Positions 1-7,564 of a DNA stretch of 64,000 bases are shown here, one piece after another. The notes under the pieces were generated by a model. The model was not told where the DNA came from, made no database searches, and saw only the letters and a program-made list of their open reading frames with translations. The number at the start of each line of letters is the position of its first letter. Positions within the stretch are counted from its first letter, which is position 1. A program made the translations under genes and the position numbers. Source of the DNA: Murimonas intestini (GTDB lineage Bacteria; Bacillota; Clostridia; Lachnospirales; Lachnospiraceae); NCBI GenBank assembly GCA_003148945.1, contig QGGY01000002.1:186001-250000 (forward strand), in the 5' to 3' direction.

Positions 1-215
1 GCCTTTCCATCAACTGTAGCTTTTAAGTCTAAATCATGGTATTTTAAATATTCTTCAATCTCCTTATCTGCCAGTGGAGAGATACGATGATTGATTTTAT
101 CAACTTTTTCCTGGATGATATCTACTGCTTCGACATGATTGTGCTGTGAGAGCAGGCATGCCAGAGATAAACCTACATAGCCTGTTCCTGCAACCGCTAT
201 TTTATATTGCTTCAT
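1..215 (-). CDS. ugd: UDP-glucose 6-dehydrogenase, N-terminal part
   Basis: Only the first 71 codons are in the window; the gene runs off the left edge. The protein begins [19 protein letters not shown], the glycine-rich Rossmann NAD-binding motif (GxGYVG) of UDP-glucose/GDP-mannose dehydrogenases. These enzymes oxidise UDP-glucose to UDP-glucuronate, a cytosolic precursor for polysaccharide synthesis. A GAGGAA ribosome site precedes the ATG. It lies 59 bp downstream of the sugar transferase gene in the same direction, so both probably share the invertible promoter further upstream. A related UDP-N-acetyl-sugar dehydrogenase cannot be excluded from the N-terminus alone. Confidence 0.85.
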   Translation of the reverse strand, partial: MKQYKIAVAGTGYVGLSLACLLSQHNHVEAVDIIQEKVDKINHRISPLADKEIEEYLKYHDLDLKATVDGK

Positions 216-274
216 ATAAATTCCTCTTTTCATTTGCCATATCTGCTTCTTTACAGATTATTATTTAACATTTA

Positions 275-1717
275 TCACATCGCTCCATCGCCTTTTACCA
301 CGGCCCCTAAAGTCCTGATAAGGATTTTTATATCTTCACCTAATGTCCAATTTTGGATATATTCCATATCCAGCTGAACTACCTTTTCAAAATCAGTAAT
401 ACGGTTTCTGCCGCTTACCTGCCATAACCCTGTAATCCCGGGCTTAGTTGCCATCCTTGCACGATGATGGAAATCGTATTTATCCCATTCATCCACAGTA
501 GGAGGCCTGGTGCCTACCAGGCTCATCTCCCCCTTGAGTACATTCCAGAATTGTGGGAATTCATCAATAGAGGTCTTTCGTATAAACCAGCCCAGGCCAT
601 GCTTTGTGCCATCGGGGCCGCTTCCAATTATTCTTGGGTCAGCGTCAAGCTTAAACATATGTCCCTCAATCTGATTTTTTTCCATAAGCTCTCTTTTTCT
701 CTCCTCCGCATCCATATACATGCTCCTGAATTTATATATTCTGAATTTTTTACCGCCTTTTCCGATTCTATCCTGTGAAAAAAAGACAGGGCCGGGAGAC
801 GCCACATATATCATTGGGCCAAAAATGATAAGCATGATTCCTGTGAGAAGTGTACCAACCATGCCTCCGCAAATATCCATCAAGCGTTTAAGAAAAGCCT
901 GACGCGGAGTCGCTGCCCTGATACATGTAGTTATAACAGGATATCCGCATATCTTTTCCAGGATCTGCGTGTCATGCACATTCCCGGGAAAATTCAGACA
1001 GAAATGAACCGTCACCCCCATCTCTCCGCATATCCTTATTAGTTTGTCCGGATATTCTGTTTTATCTGAAATCTGTACCAGTACTTCATCTACCCAGTGG
1101 TTTTGAATATATTCCAGTATCTCTTCCTTACCCGAAGCTACTACAGGATAAACGCCTGCTGCCTTTATCTTGTTTTCTTCTTCTACTATCCCAATCCCTG
1201 TTATCCTCATAGACTTCCTGCAGCTTTTTTCCAAATGTTCAGCCATATCTGCAGCCAAATCCGATGATACAATGATGAGTACCGCACGTCCTCTGTCAAA
1301 ACCTCCGCCATATTTTTTCAGATAGCATTTCCATATACAGCGCATAGAGTATAAAAGGAGAAAGTAAAATAAGATAAAACAAAAAAAAGAGATGCGTGAA
1401 AAATCATCTGACTGTTTTGTTAAAAACAGGTACAGCCCTTCACAGGCAGTTACATATCCCACCTGGCCGGCTGTAGCCTTTAATTCTTTCAAATATCCTC
1501 TATTCAGGATACTTCTGTAATTTCCAGTCAAAAATATTACACAGACAGTAACAAGAAACAGGATTATAGACATCTCCCTGTAAAGATTTATATTATAGAT
1601 ACCTTTAAAACCAGACCTCACCATTACAGAGAGTGCAAATGATATTTCTACAATAATTAAATCCAGAACCATAAAATCTACATGTTTTAACCAGCTATTT
1701 GAAATTCTCCAATACAT
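275..1717 (-). CDS. Polyprenyl glycosylphosphotransferase (exopolysaccharide initiating sugar transferase)
   Basis: A 480-aa membrane protein of the bacterial sugar transferase family (WbaP/WcaJ type), which moves a sugar-1-phosphate from a UDP-sugar to undecaprenyl phosphate, the first step of capsule or exopolysaccharide repeat synthesis. The N-terminal third has several hydrophobic segments, then a Rossmann-like region (VLIIVSSD), then a hydrophobic hairpin near residue 300, and the catalytic C-terminus with the signatures SPGPVFFSQDRIGKGGK, YKFRSM, DEFPQFWNVLKGEMSLVGTRPP and KPGITGLWQVSGR. An ATG 60 nt upstream is in frame, but the start at 1717 has AAGGAG seven bases ahead, so it is preferred. 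The leader from the invertible promoter is about 290 nt and passes through three dyad repeats. Confidence 0.92.
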   Translation of the reverse strand: MYWRISNSWLKHVDFMVLDLIIVEISFALSVMVRSGFKGIYNINLYREMSIILFLVTVCVIFLTGNYRSILNRGYLKELKATAGQVGYVTACEGLYLFLTKQSDDFSRISFFCFILFYFLLLYSMRCIWKCYLKKYGGGFDRGRAVLIIVSSDLAADMAEHLEKSCRKSMRITGIGIVEEENKIKAAGVYPVVASGKEEILEYIQNHWVDEVLVQISDKTEYPDKLIRICGEMGVTVHFCLNFPGNVHDTQILEKICGYPVITTCIRAATPRQAFLKRLMDICGGMVGTLLTGIMLIIFGPMIYVASPGPVFFSQDRIGKGGKKFRIYKFRSMYMDAEERKRELMEKNQIEGHMFKLDADPRIIGSGPDGTKHGLGWFIRKTSIDEFPQFWNVLKGEMSLVGTRPPTVDEWDKYDFHHRARMATKPGITGLWQVSGRNRITDFEKVVQLDMEYIQNWTLGEDIKILIRTLGAVVKGDGAM

Positions 1718-1885
1718 AATACAGCTCCTTAGTTTACAGAAGATTAAATTATTTTCTTCCATATCGATCCCTGTCATTGCGTGCCAGCACTATCTGGGAA
1801 TGAAAATTTATGCTTCTGTTTTTAACAATGACGGCATGGATACATCCTATAAGCTGAATAAGAACTAAGCCTTCTCAATTGCCAC

Positions 1886-1974
1886 ACAACATAATAACAA
1901 TTATGTGTTTTCGCCTTGTATTACATAATAACAATTATGTGTTTTCGCCTTGTATTACATAATAACAATTATGT
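1886..1974 (+). repeat. Left arm of the invertible segment (three tandem recombination sites)
   Basis: An 89-bp arm containing three copies of the 18-bp imperfect dyad ACATAATAACAATTATGT at 1889-1906, 1923-1940 and 1957-1974, separated by the 16-bp spacer GTTTTCGCCTTGTATT. Each dyad has arms ACATAAT/ATTATGT around an asymmetric AACA core, as expected for a tyrosine recombinase core site. The arm is repeated in inverted orientation at 2257-2345. Confidence 0.9.
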
Positions 1975-2256
1975 AGTATTACATTGCAAAAACATATCTG
2001 CATTAAATGTATAATACTATTGCTGGAAAAAAATGTCAATAGAAAAAGGCTAAATTTCCCCCCTCATGTAGTTTTAGGTCAATTTTTTTGTTTTTTAACA
2101 TTAGTTGCACCAAATTTAAAAAATGTGCAGATATAAATTTTTAAATATAAATTGAAAGTACAGACAATTCTTTTTGAATTTTTGCAAAATTCTATTTTCT
2201 ATCTAATCTTTTTAATAGATATTACCCTCACTTTGGCATATAGAATATCAGCCACA
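1975..2256. other. Invertible DNA segment carrying the exopolysaccharide promoter
   Basis: 282 bp of AT-rich non-coding DNA lies between 89-bp inverted repeats and next to a tyrosine recombinase gene. The only strong sigma-A promoter seen in it points left, toward the sugar transferase and ugd, so the sequenced orientation is read as ON. Inversion would point the promoter at a fixed terminator on the right. No ORF of convincing quality is present. That it inverts is inferred from architecture. Confidence 0.8.
2011..2039 (-). promoter_or_regulatory. Sigma-A promoter inside the invertible segment, firing toward the sugar transferase
   Basis: On the minus strand TTGACA (2034-2039) and TATTAT (2011-2016) are separated by exactly 17 bp. 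The -35 is a perfect consensus and the -10 has one mismatch. The predicted start is near 2004. Inversion of the flanking segment would turn it away from the exopolysaccharide genes. Confidence 0.82.
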
Positions 2257-2345
2257 ACATAATTGTTATTATGTAATGCAAGGCGAAAACACATAATTGT
2301 TATTATGTAATGCAAGGCGAAAACACATAATTGTTATTATGTTGT
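2257..2345 (-). repeat. Right arm of the invertible segment (three inverted recombination sites)
   Basis: The reverse complement of the 1886-1974 arm over all 89 bp, with two differences, one in each spacer (TGCATT for TGTATT). Dyads lie at 2257-2274, 2291-2308 and 2325-2342, with a 34-bp period. The identity stops exactly at both ends, which is the signature of a recombinase-maintained inverted repeat. Confidence 0.9.
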
Positions 2346-2369
2346 ACAGGTAGAGATACCTGTTTTTTT
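2346..2369 (+). terminator. Intrinsic terminator just outside the invertible segment
   Basis: ACAGGTA-GAGA-TACCTGT forms a perfect 7-bp stem with a tetraloop, followed by seven T on the plus strand. It sits one base beyond the right repeat and outside the flipping DNA. It would stop rightward transcription in the OFF orientation before it enters the recombinase gene as antisense. Confidence 0.75.
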
Positions 2370-2419
2370 GTCCCTTTCTGCACTTCTCAATTCCTCCTTT
2401 CTGCATCAACATCCTTTAC

Positions 2420-3289
2420 TCAGCAGGGCACCTGCCCCAAATCAGATATTAATCCCAGCCCGTTTATAATTGCCTGGAACTGTGCCATAGTGTCTGCCGT
2501 GTATATCCTGGTGACTTCCAGACTGCTGTGCCCCAGAATATCTGCCAGTGCTGTCAGATTTTTTGTGGCATGATAAAAGGTACGTGCAAATAGATGACGT
2601 AAATTATGAGGGAAAACTTTTTTAGCATCCACACCTGTATCTTCAGACAATGATTTCATTTCCGCCCATATATTGCTGCGGTTTTTAGGATTTCCCTGTT
2701 TTGTTACAAATACCGGGCCTGAGTCAATCCGTTCTTTACCTGCAAAATAAAGCAGTTTTTTTACAAGCACGTCCGGAAGCAGGATGATCCTTGCCTTTCC
2801 TTTATTATTCACTTCAATTCTGCGCTTTTTCAGGCTTTCTATTGTTATATAACGAAGCTCTGATATCCTGATCCCTGTGGCACAAATCGATTCCATTATC
2901 AGGGCCAGCTGATGTTTTCCCTTCTTTTGCGCTGAATCTACCAGATTCCTGTATTCCTTATTCGTCATCTCTTTCTCAAGAAACATTTTTTTCTGTATCT
3001 TAAAGCTTTTAATTTTCATAACCGAGAGGCCCTGGAATTCTAAAAAACTGTTGAGCGCCGCTATCATTGAATTTGCACTGCTGACTGCATATCTTTCTTT
3101 CAGCCATTCTTTGTAATCCAGAAGTTTCCTTCTGTCTGCATCTGAATCTTCTCCAATAAATTTTAGAAATGTATTCATGTCCGTGAGATACTTTGATATA
3201 GTAGCTTCTGCCCGTTCCTGTTCGCGCAGGTAAGAAACGAATGCTTTCAGTTCATTATGTCCTACCCTGCATATCATTTTTTCATACAT
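2420..3289 (-). CDS. Tyrosine recombinase, predicted invertase of the adjacent promoter switch
   Basis: A 289-aa phage-integrase family protein. An N-terminal SAM-like core-binding domain (about residues 10-95) is followed by the catalytic domain with the conserved set: Arg in ATGIRISELR, Lys in NNKGKARIILLP, HxxR in HNLRHLF, His in LGHSSLEVTRIY and the nucleophile Tyr in RIYT. It is short, lacks an arm-binding domain, and has no excisionase nearby, which fits XerC/D-like invertases rather than phage or ICE integrases. The ATG at 3289 has GGAGG seven bases upstream. Its 3' end is 75 bp from the right inverted repeat, so a role in flipping that segment is the natural inference. Confidence 0.9.
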   Translation of the reverse strand: MYEKMICRVGHNELKAFVSYLREQERAEATISKYLTDMNTFLKFIGEDSDADRRKLLDYKEWLKERYAVSSANSMIAALNSFLEFQGLSVMKIKSFKIQKKMFLEKEMTNKEYRNLVDSAQKKGKHQLALIMESICATGIRISELRYITIESLKKRRIEVNNKGKARIILLPDVLVKKLLYFAGKERIDSGPVFVTKQGNPKNRSNIWAEMKSLSEDTGVDAKKVFPHNLRHLFARTFYHATKNLTALADILGHSSLEVTRIYTADTMAQFQAIINGLGLISDLGQVPC

Positions 3290-3317
3290 GTATTATCCTC
3301 CTTTTCCTCTGTCAAAT

Positions 3318-3346
3318 ATTATATTAAGCATATTTATTAATTGCAA
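3318..3346 (-). promoter_or_regulatory. Promoter of the recombinase gene
   Basis: TTGCAA (3341-3346) and TATAAT (3318-3323) on the minus strand, spaced 17 bp, lie 28 bp ahead of the recombinase start codon. It lies outside the invertible DNA, so recombinase expression should not depend on the switch orientation. Confidence 0.75.
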
Positions 3347-3411
3347 TGAGCAAACCTGTCCTGGAATATATTTCCAGAAGCAAAGGCTGTTATAAACAGA
3401 TTTCTGCAGAA

Positions 3412-3441
3412 TAAAAATGGATGCTGTTAAACACAGCATCC
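3412..3441 (-). terminator. Terminator after the HAD hydrolase gene
   Basis: The stem GGATGCTGT/ACAGCATCC (9 bp, 5-base loop) at 3419-3441 is followed on the minus strand by ATTTTTATT. It ends the leftward transcript of the HAD gene. Confidence 0.75.
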
Positions 3442-3469
3442 ACAGACATAAAACATTTACTTTATGATA

Positions 3470-4132
3470 TTAACCTATTCTCAATTCCTTCACCACTTCC
3501 CGGAGACTGCCAAACCTTCTCACACCCTCTATTTCTTTCCTGCCGTCCCTGTCCACCAGCCATGGCGTGATGCCTGCTGACATGGCACCTTTTACATCAC
3601 TTTCCAGGGAGTCTCCTATATGAACCACCTCTTCAGGCGCACAACCGCTTATCTTCAGGGCTTCCTGGAATATCCTCCTGTCAGGCTTATAGTACCCGGC
3701 CTTTTCACTTGTTATGATCCCGGCCGGATGGATCTTTAGCCGTTTTACAGCTTCCTCCAGATACTTGTCATCATTGTTGGATACAAGATAGATTGGAAGA
3801 GGACACTCCTCAAAGAATTCCTTTGTATCGTCAAATACAGGCGAATACTTCCAGTGCATCTCCAGGCCATGACAAAGTTCGTCCGCACTGTCTGTAAAGC
3901 CGTATTCCTCCATGATCCTTTCGAATGTCTCAACAGCAATGTCATGCTCCGGCTTGAAATCCCGGCCGCAATACTTTCCCAGAAGGCTGTCATGCAGCCT
4001 GAACCAGGCGGCCGCCACCTCTGACGGCGATTCAGTATGTGCCTGTTTATGGCATCTGTAGATCACTTCGTTTACGTACCTGCTCTCTTCTGAAACAATA
4101 GTTCCCATATAATCGATAAATACTGTTTTCAT
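3470..4132 (-). CDS. HAD-superfamily hydrolase
   Basis: A 220-aa cytosolic HAD protein. Motif I is FIDYMGT (nucleophile Asp7), motif II is YLVSNND, the motif III lysine is in YYKPDRRIF and motif IV is HIGDSLESDVKGA. A cap domain of about 60 residues follows motif I. The usual general acid two residues after the nucleophile (DxD) is Met here, so it departs from ordinary HAD phosphatases, and the substrate cannot be told. It follows the EFR1 ferredoxin gene by 8 bp and is probably cotranscribed with it. Confidence 0.85.
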   Translation of the reverse strand: MKTVFIDYMGTIVSEESRYVNEVIYRCHKQAHTESPSEVAAAWFRLHDSLLGKYCGRDFKPEHDIAVETFERIMEEYGFTDSADELCHGLEMHWKYSPVFDDTKEFFEECPLPIYLVSNNDDKYLEEAVKRLKIHPAGIITSEKAGYYKPDRRIFQEALKISGCAPEEVVHIGDSLESDVKGAMSAGITPWLVDRDGRKEIEGVRRFGSLREVVKELRIG

Positions 4133-4140
4133 TCTCTCTC

Positions 4141-4905
4141 CTAAAAAAATTCATTCTTTTTATGTCCTGAACATGCCTTCTTCAGCGACTGGGATGCAGC
4201 CGCAAGCATGATCTTATTCAGGGACCTGGCATGCTGCGGGCAGATACTGATACATCTCATACACGAGATACACTTCTTTGTATCTGTTTCACTGGGGTTC
4301 CCGGCGGGAATGGCCTGTGCCGGGCACCTTGACGCACAGAGGCCGCACTCAGTACACTTTTTTCTGTCAGCGGAGGGCTTCAGAGGCACACCTTTATACT
4401 CCCGGTACTCTGTATTTCCGGGAACCTCCACACTGACTGGCACTTCCATCTGTTCCAGACGCCTTCTGATCTCAGAACCAAACTTCTTCAGTTCCTCCTG
4501 ATCTGCCATATCCGGTCTGCCTGTCCCATACTGGTGCATGATAGAATGCTCAGTCACTGCCGCTGCTGCTGCCACGGCTATAAATCCCGCATCTTCCACT
4601 GTCTGCCTTAATTCCAGCAAAGTATCATCATATGCCCTGTTTCCATATGACACTATAAGAACAGCTGGTGTATGGCTGCCCCGCAGTTCTTTTATCCTCT
4701 GGACTGCCAGTTCCGGTACTCTTCCGCCATAGGAAGGCACTGCGAACATCACCAGTTCATCAGGCCCGAATTCTCTGCTGTGTGCCTCCACTGAAATATC
4801 TATCTCCTCTTTTTCCCATTCCAGGCCTTCCCCCAGTGCGTCAGCTGCCTTCTGTGTGCCTCCTGTCGGACTGAAAACTACCTTATTTAATTTTGTTATT
4901 TTCAT
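4141..4905 (-). CDS. EFR1 family ferredoxin (flavodoxin-like domain plus two 4Fe-4S clusters)
   Basis: A 254-aa protein with an N-terminal flavodoxin-like fold (VVFSPTGGTQKAADAL is the FMN phosphate loop) and two C-terminal 4Fe-4S motifs, CTECGLCASRCP and CISCMRCISICP, around residues 185-225. This architecture is the EFR1 family of clostridial electron carriers, presumably cytosolic; the partner is unknown. The ATG at 4905 follows AAGGAAGG. It overlaps the stop of the broken ArsR gene upstream (ATGA), so the pair was once a translationally coupled operon. Confidence 0.88.
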   Translation of the reverse strand: MKITKLNKVVFSPTGGTQKAADALGEGLEWEKEEIDISVEAHSREFGPDELVMFAVPSYGGRVPELAVQRIKELRGSHTPAVLIVSYGNRAYDDTLLELRQTVEDAGFIAVAAAAAVTEHSIMHQYGTGRPDMADQEELKKFGSEIRRRLEQMEVPVSVEVPGNTEYREYKGVPLKPSADRKKCTECGLCASRCPAQAIPAGNPSETDTKKCISCMRCISICPQHARSLNKIMLAAASQSLKKACSGHKKNEFF

Positions 4906-5185
4906 ATTTTCCTTCCTTTCTCATCTGCGGACCCCTCCGGGTTCTGCCTGCTCTGAAGCATCCTGCAGTTTTCCATGACTGTCTCCATCTTTTTAAACAG
5001 GGCTATCAATTCCTTCATTCTGACACTCCCTCCATCCAGATAGTAATAATTTTTCGTCCCGTCTTTTCTATCAATGTCAGGATAATGGACTGCCGTGTCT
5101 CGTCTCCTATGGCAGATAGCATATCACCGCAGCTCTTAAACTGCCCTGCAAATTTCTCCTTCTTTTCACAGTGCAAGCAATCCAT
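4902..5185 (-). pseudogene. ArsR-family regulator with the DNA-binding helix deleted
   Basis: From ATG 5185 the frame reads MDCLHCEKKEKFAGQ and then the ArsR-like GDETRQSIILTLIE, and stops after 56 codons. The end of an ArsR protein (YYYLDGGS, then MKELIALFKKMETVMENC) continues in another frame to a TGA that overlaps the ferredoxin start. The helix-turn-helix region normally between LTLIE and the YYYLDGG wing is absent, so the gene has an internal deletion with a frameshift. Loss of this repressor could leave the downstream ferredoxin and HAD genes constitutive. Confidence 0.7.
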
Positions 5186-5253
5186 TTCTGTTCCTCCGTC
5201 TTCTCCGGCCAGAGCCTTTCATCTGCCAGGGCGTGCTTGAAAAATGCTTTCCG

Positions 5254-5269
5254 TGTGATGAGCGTCACA
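5254..5269. promoter_or_regulatory. CRP/FNR-like palindrome in the divergent intergenic region
   Basis: TGTGATGAGCGTCACA is a perfect TGTGA-N6-TCACA dyad between the divergent ArsR pseudogene and the amidohydrolase gene. The rest of the gap 5186-5544 shows no gene and only weak promoter-like hexamers. Confidence 0.4.
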
Positions 5270-5544
5270 GTTTGTGGGAATGATTTTTCAAACAGGCTCC
5301 AGTACAATTATCATGGAGCGCCGGCTTTTATGGTTTATATTTTTCGACCATTACTTTACCATTATATTACAGTTGTTCTGCTCCGTCTATATTGGGAAAG
5401 AAAATCGAGACATAAGATGTTACGGCTCACTCAGTAATCAGCAGCTGTGGGAATTCACTTTCAGCAGGAATTATCATGAATCTGTCTCCTGATCCTGCTA
5501 AACTGTAGTCAAAGACGCCGCACCGGCAGACAGGAGAGATGAAA

Positions 5545-6678
5545 ATGCAGACAAATAAAACGATCCAGGCACACACTATTGAATTAAAAGGAAAAAGCTA
5601 TGATATCGGATATGCCCAGGGAATGGCTATCTCAGCCATACCTGCCATGAAGGAAATCCATACCGCAGGCTTTAAAGGATTTGATTCTGAAGAAGTAAAG
5701 AGGGCACAGTCACTATTTGGACGCTTCTGCCCCGGACTCAATGAAGAGCTGGCCGGATTTGCAGATGCTCTGAAAGCTGCGCCGGAGCAGATTGTATATT
5801 TTGCCATGACCTTCCTGCGGCCAAACTGCAGCCACATGGTGATCCATCCACAGATGACAGAAAATGGGCATATCCTGCTGGCCAGGAACTATGAGTTCAG
5901 CAATGAAGCAGAAGACTTCATTCTTGCCAGGACAAGTGTTGACGGAAAATATACCCATATAGGGACAAGCGTGCTGAATTTCGGCAGGGAGGACGGCTTT
6001 AATGAAGCAGGCCTGGCCATCACTATGAGTTCCTGCGGTTTTCCCGTCGGCGCTCCTGAATATATGCGCCGGCCTGCAATAGAGGGGCTGCAGTACTGGG
6101 CTGTCATCCGCACCCTTCTTGAAAACTGCCGGAATATAGATGAAGCTCTTGATATGGTCCGGGACATGCCTGTTGCCTACAACCTGAACCTGATCGCCGC
6201 TGACAAATCAGGCAGTGCCATCCTTATAGAAACTCTGGACGGACGCCTGGCATTTCACAGGCTGGATCCGGAGACAGAGAGATATCTCCATGCCACAAAC
6301 CACGCCGTGATCCCTGAGCTGGCTGCTCTGGAACCTGCTGTCATGGAACATTCCGCCGTCAGATATGACTATATTAAAAGGACGCTGGACGCTTCCGGAA
6401 AAATTTCTAAAGCTGCACTAAAGTCCATGCTTCTCTCAAATTATCCTGATGGTCTGTGCTGCCGCTATTATCAGGAATTTTTTGGAACTACAAAAAGCAT
6501 GGTAATTGACCCTGTTGATGGTATAATAGACTTATGCTGGGGCGGCAGCGCCGGAAATGGCTGGAATTCATATTCCATGTCAGATCCTTTTGAGGAAGGC
6601 GTACACCCCGTAACTATCACGAATGAAAAGGCAGCTCCGTCTGTCTTTCAGTACATTACACACAGGAGTACATTGTGA
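5545..6678 (+). CDS. C45-type Ntn hydrolase (acyltransferase/amidohydrolase family)
   Basis: A 377-aa protein of the C45 / linear amide C-N hydrolase superfamily, whose members become active by cutting before a cysteine that turns into the N-terminal nucleophile. The likely site is Asn-Cys in FLRPNCSHM, followed by the typical LLARNYEFS and GREDGFNEAGLAITMS signatures. Substrates in the family are acylated amides such as penicillins, bile salts or acyl-amino acids; none can be assigned here. An ATG at 5539 is too close to AGGAG, so the ATG at 5545 (eight bases away) is preferred. Its stop overlaps the start of the AraC gene, so they form one operon. Confidence 0.82.
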   Translation: MQTNKTIQAHTIELKGKSYDIGYAQGMAISAIPAMKEIHTAGFKGFDSEEVKRAQSLFGRFCPGLNEELAGFADALKAAPEQIVYFAMTFLRPNCSHMVIHPQMTENGHILLARNYEFSNEAEDFILARTSVDGKYTHIGTSVLNFGREDGFNEAGLAITMSSCGFPVGAPEYMRRPAIEGLQYWAVIRTLLENCRNIDEALDMVRDMPVAYNLNLIAADKSGSAILIETLDGRLAFHRLDPETERYLHATNHAVIPELAALEPAVMEHSAVRYDYIKRTLDASGKISKAALKSMLLSNYPDGLCCRYYQEFFGTTKSMVIDPVDGIIDLCWGGSAGNGWNSYSMSDPFEEGVHPVTITNEKAAPSVFQYITHRSTL

Positions 6679-7553
6679 ATTATTTAAAAGCTCTGGAACA
6701 TGCCATCATTTATATAGAAGACCACTTATCAGAACCCTTCAGTGTTGAGGAAGCCGCCCGCTATGCCGGCTACTCCTACTACCATCTCACCCGGCAGTTT
6801 TCGGCTGTCCTGGGTGAGAGCATAGGGAGCTATGTCCGGAAAAGGCGTCTTGCCAATGCTGCCAAAGATCTGATCTACTCAGATGAACGCATCCTGGACA
6901 TCGCCCTGAAATGGGGGTTTGAATCAAGCGAAGCTTTCAGCAGGGCATTCAAATCCCTGTACATGATGAATCCTGCTGCTTACAGGCGAAACCGCCTTGA
7001 CCTGTTTATCGGCAAAAAGCCCATGCTGGATGAGGAACGACTCAGCCATCTGGCCGAAAACCTGACTGTACAGCCTGTGCTTACCACTCTGCCTGATATA
7101 AAAGTAGCCGGCCTGAGGGGCCAGACTACGCTCAGGGATAATGTACTGCCCGGGCTATGGGCAGAATTCAACTCCATATCTCATAAAATACCTGATGCCA
7201 TCCCGGGAGGCAGAGGTTTTGGTATCTGCGAGGCCTGCTCTGAAGGCAATACCCTACTAAATATGAATGAAGACGTGAATTTTTCCGAGATTGCAGGTAT
7301 TGAAGTATCCAGCCTGGAACATATAAAACCCCCCTTTACAGGAAAAATCCTGAAAGGAGGGCGTTATGCCGTTTTTACCCATAAGGGCAGCCTCTCCAGA
7401 CTTTCTGAGACATTTGAATATATCTGGGGAACCTGGTTTTTATCTGCTCAGGAGGAGCTTGACTTCAGGGAGGATTTTGAACTCTACGATGAACGCTTCC
7501 TGGGCTACGACCATCCTGAATCCAGGATAGATCTTTATATTCCTGTTAAATGA
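6675..7553 (+). CDS. AraC-family regulator with a GyrI-like effector domain
   Basis: A 292-aa regulator starting at GTG 6675 with AGGAG six bases ahead. Residues 1-105 hold two AraC helix-turn-helix motifs (SVEEAARYAGYSYYHLTRQFSAV and LDIALKWGFESSEAFSRAFKSLY). Residues about 135-292 are a GyrI-like small-molecule binding domain, as in Rob and SoxS-related sensors. The 4-bp overlap with the amidohydrolase gene suggests it senses a related compound or controls its own operon. Confidence 0.88.
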   Translation: MNYLKALEHAIIYIEDHLSEPFSVEEAARYAGYSYYHLTRQFSAVLGESIGSYVRKRRLANAAKDLIYSDERILDIALKWGFESSEAFSRAFKSLYMMNPAAYRRNRLDLFIGKKPMLDEERLSHLAENLTVQPVLTTLPDIKVAGLRGQTTLRDNVLPGLWAEFNSISHKIPDAIPGGRGFGICEACSEGNTLLNMNEDVNFSEIAGIEVSSLEHIKPPFTGKILKGGRYAVFTHKGSLSRLSETFEYIWGTWFLSAQEELDFREDFELYDERFLGYDHPESRIDLYIPVK

Positions 7554-7564
7554 TGGCATATGGC

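Noticed and set aside
1886..2345. A short CRISPR-like array (34-bp periodic repeats).
   Set aside because: The spacers are identical rather than unique, the units are palindromic dyads, and the two blocks are inverted copies of each other. No cas genes are present.
5107..5307. A 66-codon minus-strand ORF starting MYWSLFEKSF.
   Set aside because: It overlaps the ArsR remnant in a different frame and has no ribosome site. The ArsR frames explain this region better.
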